Assembly (NCBI RefSeq): GCF_019059575.1
Contig: NW_024881705.1
Coordinates: forward strand, 620,001-684,000
Direction of reading: 5' to 3'
DNA length: 64,000 nt
DNA from: Amphibalanus amphitrite
Lineage: Eukaryota > Arthropoda > Thecostraca > Balanomorpha > Balanidae
The translations under genes were made by a program, and so were the position numbers. Numbering within the stretch: the stretch's first letter is position 1; the number at the start of each line of letters is the position of its first letter. The notes under the pieces are model-generated. The model had not been told where the DNA came from. It searched no databases and saw nothing but the letters and a program-made list of their open reading frames with translations. Below are positions 13,456 through 22,900 of the stretch, in pieces.

Positions 13456-16359
13456 CCTAGCCGGGCAAAATTGCAGAATTGCATGAACGTAACTGGAGCA
13501 GGATGAAGGGCTAGTCTTAGGTCGGGCATCATAAACGATTTTCTAAAATTTCATTTTCAGTCTTTTGCAGGCTTTTACGTTTGCTCTAAGTGCTAAATGG
13601 CTTTACTCTTGCACTTTCGAGTAAGCCGCTTTGTCGGGCCGTCTGTTAAATGCATAAGTATATATGTTCTATATTTTTTACATTTCAGCCGCGCGCTTTT
13701 CTTTAGCACCGGCTACAGAGTTCGTTTTGTGGAGTGTGCCGCCTCCTTATGCCTGCGCCATACCAGGGCAAATGGCGAGTGATCCGCCTCGTTTGTAGCA
13801 GCCAAGCCGCTAATACTTCCCGAATGGGAATGACCCTTATGAATAGCTATTGGTTTTTGCGAGTGCGGCCACTTGGTCGTCTCCATGTGTCACGCGCGGC
13901 CGGCGATGGACCGTCGTTAGAGGCGTTTAGGAACGATCGGCGGCGACGGACGCGACTACCGGCCTGTTGATAAACTGACCCCGCCTGACAGGATCGAACG
14001 TTGGCGGAAACGCGATTTTGGCCTTTCGATGAACGACTTAGTTTCTATACGTACGGACGAATCAGCCCATAGTATCAACTTTCATAACAACAATTTCATT
14101 TACGAAACACTAAAGGTATTTTCCTTGGAGCTAATGCATTTATAGATTGTGACAGTGCAGCCTGTAGCGGTAATGGTCTCCAAATGCGAGCCACGCTCCG
14201 TACTCCTCGTCACGGCCGGTCTGTGGTCGGACGTGTCAGTAACATCACAGTTCTCCGGTGACCATTACCGTCACTTTCCGGCCGTCAGATGACCCTCATT
14301 TTCTGGCCTGGCTGTCACTGAGACGGGCCGCCGCCCGGCTGGGTGCCTCTGATGGTGCGAACTGGGCTGCCTCGACTGTAGCTGATGTGAAAAAAGCACC
14401 CGGGCTGTCTGATGTTGCTGCGAGATGGGCCACCACTGTCACAGTCAACAGTGTTGACTGTCTGTTGCCTCAAAACTCATCACCTGTCACGTCTGTCGTC
14501 TCATCAACTATCACATTCAGCACAGTGTCGTTATCCACCGGCAGCCATCATATTCAGCACAATATGCCATCATCATCCATCAGTCATCACACTCAGCACA
14601 GTGTGCCATCATCAGCCGGGGGCCAATGGCCATCGCTCATAAGACTGGCCACTGGCCAGAGCTGACCTACGCCCGATTAGGACACCGGGTGCATGAAAAC
14701 CTGGCACTCGTTACGGCAGCCGTATGACCTCAACGGCCTAACGTGAACCCAGTGAAAACAAAGGAATAAGGAGCTGACACAGAAACAATATAAGAAAATA
14801 TTGAAAGAATGCCGGTGCTTGCGCTTGTTTTAAAACATCTCACTGGCGCTCTGTAACTCTGCTTGCACTTACAAATGACCCTGGCATAGTGTATCATCAA
14901 AACCAGATAATCAGATTGCCCCGAGGAACTTTAAAAACCTTGCTGTGCTGCGCAACGCTCAGTTTCCAGATAGCGGAGGGACAATCTGAATACAGAATGA
15001 CGCTATTCAGCAACTTTGCTGTGGCGCACATGCATCTAAAACTGAAAGCGTGACTGCATCGTGCCTATAGTCCAACTTTGAACAGTGAGAGCCCCTAAGA
15101 TGTGCAGATGCTAAGACCTGAAGGCATTTTTAGTTAGCTACGTGCCCACATAGTTAACCAATATAGGCAGGTAGTAAGTACGTACGCATTTCTATGCATC
15201 CAGCACCCTGTTTTAGTCATTATCGAACGGGTTGAGTCGGTTTTAACAGTCCAAACCGTTTTTGCTGGGGTGGGTGAGTTAAGCGCACTTACTCGTGACT
15301 GAAACCCACATCATTGTGCTTTCGTTCTGCGATTTTGAACGGATGACACTTTTCAAAGCCTCAGTATCATGAACATTGTGCAACGCATTATTAGATGTCC
15401 TAGTCTGAACCCTACAGAGATAATTCGCAGGATGTCGCCTCTTAAAAACAATCATCAGACATTACCTCAATCGATTATAAGAGCATTTCCACATTTTTGG
15501 ACGAGGTTCTAAAAATGAACGACTAAAGGCAGATCATTATTTTTATGATCGGACCGCGATTCGGGAGTTCGGCACGCGAACGTGAACAAGTTTCCTTATA
15601 GTGCCAAACTGCCGTCAAACTTGGTAAGTGTTATCGAACAGCGCTCTCCACTATCGCTTTATCCGGTGACAATGGACTATGCCTGTATTTTGCTTTTGCC
15701 CTGGTCCGGAGTTCGGACGGGGTATTCGGCCAGCCTCTCATCGGCTTAGGAGATTCAGCAGTCGATACTCCTGGAAAACTTCCAAACGAATGTTCACACA
15801 GAGAGGCAGTAAAAAAAATGACAAAATATCTTGAAGACATTTCTTCTGATATTAAGAAATTTCCTCAGCCAGGTCGAAAGTAAGTCGGAGAAATATCTTT
15901 CTGACAAGTTTGATCATAAATGATCTCAAAATTCAAGCAGGAGAGTGTTGTGGATTTCAGGTCATCAGTCTGAATGGATTACTCCAAATTATCGTAACTT
16001 AAATAATTACGACAATTTGTAATTCAACCTTCTTATTTTTCGTGTGGGTTCTTTCATCGGCGCTTATGCTTCTAGATAGCAGGATGTGTTTAGTGTGACT
16101 GCAGCGTTCCATTAACAAGACATCCGGAAACACACTACGTCTCTGCAGTGAGTGACAAGGCACAACACTTTAACTACAAGATGAAAGCCGAGGGAGGGAT
16201 TAAAGCTCCACTAAATGACGCACGGAAAGCAGCTAACAGAAACATCAAGATAGGAGAGAAAACACGTCCTCTCAATCTTCACAGCAGCTTCTGAAATACA
16301 CCCGCCTCTACTTCCAAGCTAATGAGCGTACTAAGCCCGTTTCCGTCTTTCCGTTTCAG
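13456..16359. other. Intergenic / upstream of bib, little recognised
   Basis: No gene-like frame. Around 14510-14625 there is a short imperfect repeat built on CATCATCA and ATCACATTCAGCACA. The right part is probably promoter and 5' UTR territory of bib, but I see no clear TATA or initiator. Confidence 0.5.
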
Positions 16360-16407
16360 ATTAGCACCCCTCTCGTCTGGCTGCTTAGTTCGTCCACCGG
16401 CCCCCAG

Positions 16408-16998
16408 ATGGCAGGCGGCCTGGAGAGCTCCTCAGAAGCGGCCCTCACGCCCGTCGAGCTGATGCTCCGCTACCTCGAGTCGCTGCCACAGGAGTTCAGT
16501 TTCCGCGAAGAGGTGCGCTCGCCCAAGTTCTGGAAGGCGCTCCGGGCGGAGTTTCTGGCGTCGCTACTGCTGATGATCTTCCTCGGTGGATGCGGCGGGG
16601 GTGGAGTTGGAGTCACAGGAGTCGGAGTCGGAGTCGGAGTCGGCAGCGGCGGCGGAGCTGGAGTAAGGACAGACACCACATACAGCTCCAGTCCGGGTGC
16701 AGAGAGCAGCCCTCTCCCGTCCAACTGCTCTTCCCCGTGCCGCCCTCCCACCTCAGACGGTGGCGCGGCAGTCCGACTCGCCCTGGCCTACTGCCTCACC
16801 ACAGCCACGCTGATCCAGTGCTTCGGGAACGTGTCGGGCGCCCAGACCAACCCGGCCGTGACGCTGAGTCTGCTGGTGACCCGGTACATCTCTCCGCTGA
16901 GGGCGTCCGCCTATGTGACCGTGCAGCTGGCCGGCGCGCTGGCCGGCGCGCTGATCGTGCTAGGGCTGACCCCGCCCGACTGGCCCGACCAGCCCCAG
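16408..16998 (+). CDS. bib: bib exon 1 (TM1-TM3, first NPA motif)
   Basis: The ATG at 16408 is the first in this frame after a likely UTR splice acceptor at 16359; the frame stays open upstream, so an earlier start in another exon cannot be excluded. The exon ends CAG|GTGAGC at 16998/16999. The last ~50 nt and the donor are tandemly repeated 76 bp downstream. A strong donor (GGA|GTAAGG, 16663) and strong acceptor (CCACCTCAG, 16756) inside it would define a 94-nt intron, but removing it shifts the frame. Confidence 0.82.
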
Positions 16999-19900
16999 GT
17001 GAGCGGCAGGGGGGCAGGGAGGGGCGCTGATCGTCTTAGGTCTGATGCCGCCCGACTGGCCCGACCAGCCGCAGGTGAGGAGGAGAGGGAAGGGGATGAA
17101 CGGAAGAACCTGTGTGAGGGAAGGGGAGAAAGGGTCTAGACTGAAGAACGAAACCGAGGGGCCGAGAGCGAAATATTCTGAACTGGTTAGGCGGCCATGA
17201 ATGGTAAACCAGCTCCAAAACAGGCGAACCAAGGAGCCAGACTGCTGGTTTGTTATTTTTACGAAACAAATACTACGCATGTTTTAATATAGAATCTACA
17301 GATAGAGGGTAAACACGTTTAGGCCGTAACTGTTAATGTTTATTCATATCCCGGCCGGGCCCGGGGGGTAATCCCAACCACCGCAGCCCGGGGGGGGGGG
17401 GGCGTTTTTCGCCCCCCCTGTCTAACTCCGTAAATAAGGGAGCTACGGAAACAAAAGCGATACCAAACGAAAGGTCCTTACGAGACGATTCTAATGCACC
17501 TAAAATTTTTGACCTCAGGTCAATTTTCAAGGTCAGAGGTCAAGGTCAAAGGCCAAAACCGGCACATGTGTAGTGATCTCAAAGTAAGCCTTCTAGAGGA
17601 CGGCAGGCTGCATCAAACCGGCAAAATTGGGTGTCAAACGAAAGAAGAGAATCTGAGGATTCTGAAAATGTGCTCCAAATCAAAAGTCAATGTCAAGGTC
17701 ACGCTCAAAATTGACCTCAAACTTGGCACTTTTTCGCACATCTTGCGTGCTAACTTCCAAGATGTTTTGAAATGTTTTGAGGCTTATCAGTTCCCTATTT
17801 GTGGTTCATCTTACGATACAAGGCTGCTCAAAGGTCAAGGTCACAGAAGAGTATCCCTGCTAGAGGCTATTTCACTGATTCAAGTTAGTAATAATAAATA
17901 AGACAATTTTGCCATCCGAAAGCTCTAAATGAAAGCTTAGAGGAAAATAGATGCCAGATTCGTGATCAGCGGGTACAAATCCATCATAAACGACCTTTCA
18001 TGTGTCAAGGTCAACCAGAGGTCATTCGAGGTCACATGAGGTCAACATGAAACTTGACCTTTTCCGAACAAAATATATATCATTCGACGCGGCTTGACAA
18101 GGCGAATGCGATGGTACCACTGCCGTAGCTCTAGGACCATTTTTGTCGAAGTTATTTGCGAAAAACTAAAACCACATTTCGGGGTCGTTGACCTGACCTC
18201 TGACCTCAGGTCACCAAAACTATTTTTCTATTTTTCTCTAGGTCAAACGCTACACAGCTGTGCTCGTAATTTGTCTTTATCTCTAAAACTCTATTTTTAG
18301 CAGCTATTTGAAGTTTGCGTCTGTGACGCCGAAGTTTGCCGTGCAGGGGTCTAGAAAAATGGACCTTGTGACGTCATCAAGGGGGCTAGGTCCAAATTTT
18401 TTACTTCAGAAGATGTCAAATTGATGGGAGAAAAGGTACTGAAAGTTTCGCCTTCCTATCCCTAAGCGTTCGGGAGTTATCGCAAATATTCGCCAGGGGG
18501 GGCGAAAAACGCCCCCCCCCCGGGCCCGCGAGGGATATCGATCTTTGATTTGTTGTAATGCCTTGTTGTAAAATGTTTGTCACATTTGTACTAGTAAAGT
18601 AAACAATTGATTCCCAAGAAGATGGCAGTCGAGCCCACAAATAATTCAGCATCCTGGTTTACTTTGCCAGTCGCTTCCAAGTCCAGCGTACGTGAGTCCC
18701 TTGCTCGCTACTGCAAAGTTAGCAAGCCGCCCAGGTGATTCCCAAGGAAAGATACAAACTTTGTTCGCCATTATTGTGTCAAGCTCCAGAGTTCGAATGC
18801 CTTAAGCTGTACAGTTCCATGTTTCACTAGTGCCCAACTTTTAACAGGAGCGTCGTTTGGCTCAGAACTTGGGCCTGATAAATAGAGCAACGCACATACT
18901 GGCTGGAATAAAAGCCTACGCAGACATATCCTTAGATAAAGTAAAATGAAGTAAAGTTCATCCTAACTGTTGTACGAGGGGGTACCCAAAAGTAACGGGA
19001 ATCGTTCTCTGTAGGCCAAGCCAGTTGTAGCTCGGCATTGCCCTGCTAGGGGCAAACCAGTCTGGCCCCTGGGACTTAGTCTGCACCGTGAGGTGACGAA
19101 ATAAAGAGGCGCGGCCGCGTGGTGCACGTATTTATTGAAGCACTCCCGCCCGATCCGGCGTTTTTTATGCATAGCGGAACTGAGCAACAACGCACATCTG
19201 TGAAATTTTGTTTCCTGCTGGGGAAGTCCGCGACTGAAACGGTTCCAATGCTTCAAGTAGCATACAAATATGCTGCCGTGAGCAAGACGCGGGTTTATGA
19301 ATGATTTTCGCACTTCAAAAGTGGTCAAATGTTATCCCAAAAGCGCCCCAAAAAAGCTTGCCAAGTGAATTCAAATGTCAAGACAATGCTGATTTGTTTT
19401 TTCGATGCAAAGGGAGGTGTGCAAAAGGAAATTGTTCCTCCCTGGTCAAACTGCCAATCAGACGTTTTACTTGGACGTTCTGCGGCGTGTGTGAAACACG
19501 GTGAGACGAAAACTCCCCGACAGGTGGCGAAGCGGGGAGTGGTGATTTCATCACGACAGTGTGCCAGCGCACACCGCCTTGAGTGTCAGACAATTTTGGA
19601 CAAAAAATGCATGACCCCACGGATCCACCCTCCCTATTCACCGGATTTGGCACCCTGTGACCTTTTCCTGGACCCCAGAATGAAAAAGACCTCAAGGGAA
19701 ACCATTTCGACGACTTTGATAAGGTAAAAGCAAAAACGACGATGGCTCTGCAAGGTATCACCTTGCAAGAGTTCCAGAGCTGCTTTGAGAGCTGGAAAAC
19801 GCGTCTGCATAGGTGCATTGTCTCGCAGGGAGAGTACTTTAAGAATGACATGAGTGACGATGTGTAGGGATCAGTGAATGAACAGATATGAAACAATTCC

Positions 19901-22900
19901 CGTTTCTTTTGGGTACCCCCTCGTAGAAGGTAATTCGTCGATATATTGATTAAGTTATGAAACATCTATTTACATTGTACAGTTACATTAAGGGCAAACA
20001 TAAAACAATATAATCGTAACACAATAAATGAAAAAACATGTCCTATGGCTAGTTTTTACATGATCATCAGGCCACATACGTCGCATCCAGGGAAGATTTC
20101 GGACGCTCTGTCAGTCTCAGATTTCCCCTTTCCCGCCCAGTTGTGGGTCTATCAGTGCTCTCAGTGCTCTTCAGTGTAACCTAAATGGTTCATGTATTGA
20201 AAAATGCATGAGCTATGTGGAACAGAGTTTGCCTACTCACCTACAATATTGATTGAACTGAGGAGCGAAAACCCATCTCAACTAGGTCTAGCCGGTGTGA
20301 ACGAGTGAATGAGTAATGAACGTCTGTGACGCAGCAAAGTCAGTCTGCTTGTGTTTTTGAATGGCTAGCAAAGTCCAAATTCATGGTGAGTACGAAGTAA
20401 CTGGATGGGCAGACTTCGTACTTATGTTAAAGGAAACTCAATGTAAGCATAATTCATGATTCACTTTTTAAGGCAACTGTCGAATGCATACAACCTGCAA
20501 TGCACGATACACATGCTTTCCAATTTACATATGTTTTGTCTGACCTTATCTCCATCCCTGCAGCTTTATTTGGTCTGACATTGGACTTGACCTGATCCTG
20601 ACCTTGACCTACTCTGACCAGACCTGGATCTGACCCTGAACTGACCTGACCTGGACCATAACCCTGACCCGATTCTGACTGGCTGGTTCCGACCCTGGCC
20701 TGACTCTGACCCCACCCTGACCCTCAGCCTCACCCTGACCTGACCGTGACCTGGCCCGCCCTGCCCTCAGGTTCTGTCTGTTGCTGAGGGCGTCACGCTG
20801 ACGCAGGCGTTCGGTGTCGAGTTTCTGGCCACGTTTCTGGTCGTGGTGACCACTCTGGCCGTTCTGGACCCGGTGCGGGCAGACGTCGGCTGCAAGGCGC
20901 TCTCCATCGGCCTGGCCTACGGACTCGGCGTCCTCTTTGCGGTAATTTGGCAGATATTCCTCAGACATTATTGGCTTTATGTCATGGTGACATTCTTATG
21001 TCATTATGTCTAACCATAGATAACATGAATTGGTTCATGTTATGTTATTCATGTTATCTATGGTCTAACTTATGTCATCCTTTATTGAGCACCCTGCATC
21101 TTTTGAACGCGTCATAATACGTGCCGTATGAAATGTTATCACCCTACGAAATACTGATGTCAGTACCTAAACCTAATTATGAGCTTTTTTTGCGAGAATG
21201 TCCCAGGGGAACTAACATTGGCTGCCTTCAGTTCCAGAGGACCGGTGCGTGTCTGAACCCGGCTCGGGCGCTGGGACCGGCGCTGGTGAATAACGTCTGG
21301 CGAGATCACTGGGTAAGCGACACATGCTGGTATTTGACTCGGTAAAGCTGTCATGATATAGCCTTTTATTTTCAACATTAATGGCCATGCTCTTTGGCCA
21401 TGCTCCTTATAAATGTCAAATGTCTCATTGAATTTCATGGTATTCGCTTGCTACATCAACTGCAGCAATGACATGGCTAAGATAACATACGGAAACTGAA
21501 AAATTTTCAACGGACGAGCAATGGTAAACGATAGCCATGTCGAGAAAATTATACAATCTGATTAATTAAAAACATGAGATATCACTTGGCCTTTGGGTCT
21601 CTTTTCCCTGAAACAGGCCTCCTTCTGTTTCAATTACATCCCGAAATAGAATTATCCATCTTCTTCAGGGAGCCACTTTCCAATAACTTCCTCAGTTATA
21701 ATTGAAATGCAATTTGTTCGTCCCGTAGCTCAGATGGTAGAATATCAGACTCCCAGTGGTGAGAGTTTCAGTTTGTGACGCTCCGGCGCTGTATACACGA
21801 CTCCCCTGACGAAGATAGTCTGCCGTCTGCGGCTGGTTAAAGTTACCACGGTCTGTTGAGACCAGCGAGTGGAATGGATATGTTTAGCCCGCGACCGCCT
21901 GGGGGGGGGGGTCGGATCCGACCCCCCCCCCCTCCGTTTTTCTTGAATAACTCATGAACCGCTTTCGCTATCTACTTGAAACTTGGCATACCTTCTCCCC
22001 CATCAATTTGACGTCTCCTGTGCAATTTTTAAGAAAACATTTCCAAAAATTTCTGAGATATATCGATTTTAGTGATGTAACTACATGGCGTTTTTAGTCA
22101 AAAAGTGGTAAATGTTTAAAAAATCGCCAAAAATCAGGGTTTAAGGCAAATTGCAAATTAAGGACATGAAAAGACGCAGCTCAACGAGTTCTTTAAAATG
22201 GCTATCTCGGATTTTCCATAAAATGCGTTTTTCACCCCTAAAAATTCAAAAAACTATATTTATAAAATCCAAAATTTTGGGAATTTCCAAAAAACCGTAA
22301 TATATGTTGTAGAGCTCTATTAGAACATTAGATGCCCCAAATTTCAACTTTCTATCTTGATTTTTTACCCCAAATTGTAAAAAATAGTTCCAACATGCAT
22401 AGGGCAATAGGGCATGGTGACGTCATAAGCATTTTCGTGAATTAGAGGCACTTCTTTCTGAACATCGCATGTGAAAACAAATGGCACCATTAGATTTCTG
22501 AGACAAAGCTCGTCTAGAAAAGTGCATTTTTATGTCAAAAATAAAAAGTTGAAAAATTGACTTTTTTCTTAGCCCTCGTTCAGTTATGTATGGTATAAAC
22601 GATTTTTTATGCTTTTAATGCACAGTTATCACCAGCACAGTGACCTGGGGTCACATATAACCATTACCATCGGATTCGGCGTGAAAAATAAGCCATAAAA
22701 CATGTGTCGCACGCCCATGTAGCAGAAAGTGAAAACCGTGACCTTTCGTGACCTGACCTGACCTTGACCCGTACTTAGTATGACCCCTATACGCACATGG
22801 TACCTTCACTAGGCCTTTGAGGTCATTTTTGGTGAGTTTCGAGCAGCAGCTATTGATTCCGCTGTCCGTAAGCCTAATCATGCAAAACCCCTAAATTTGA

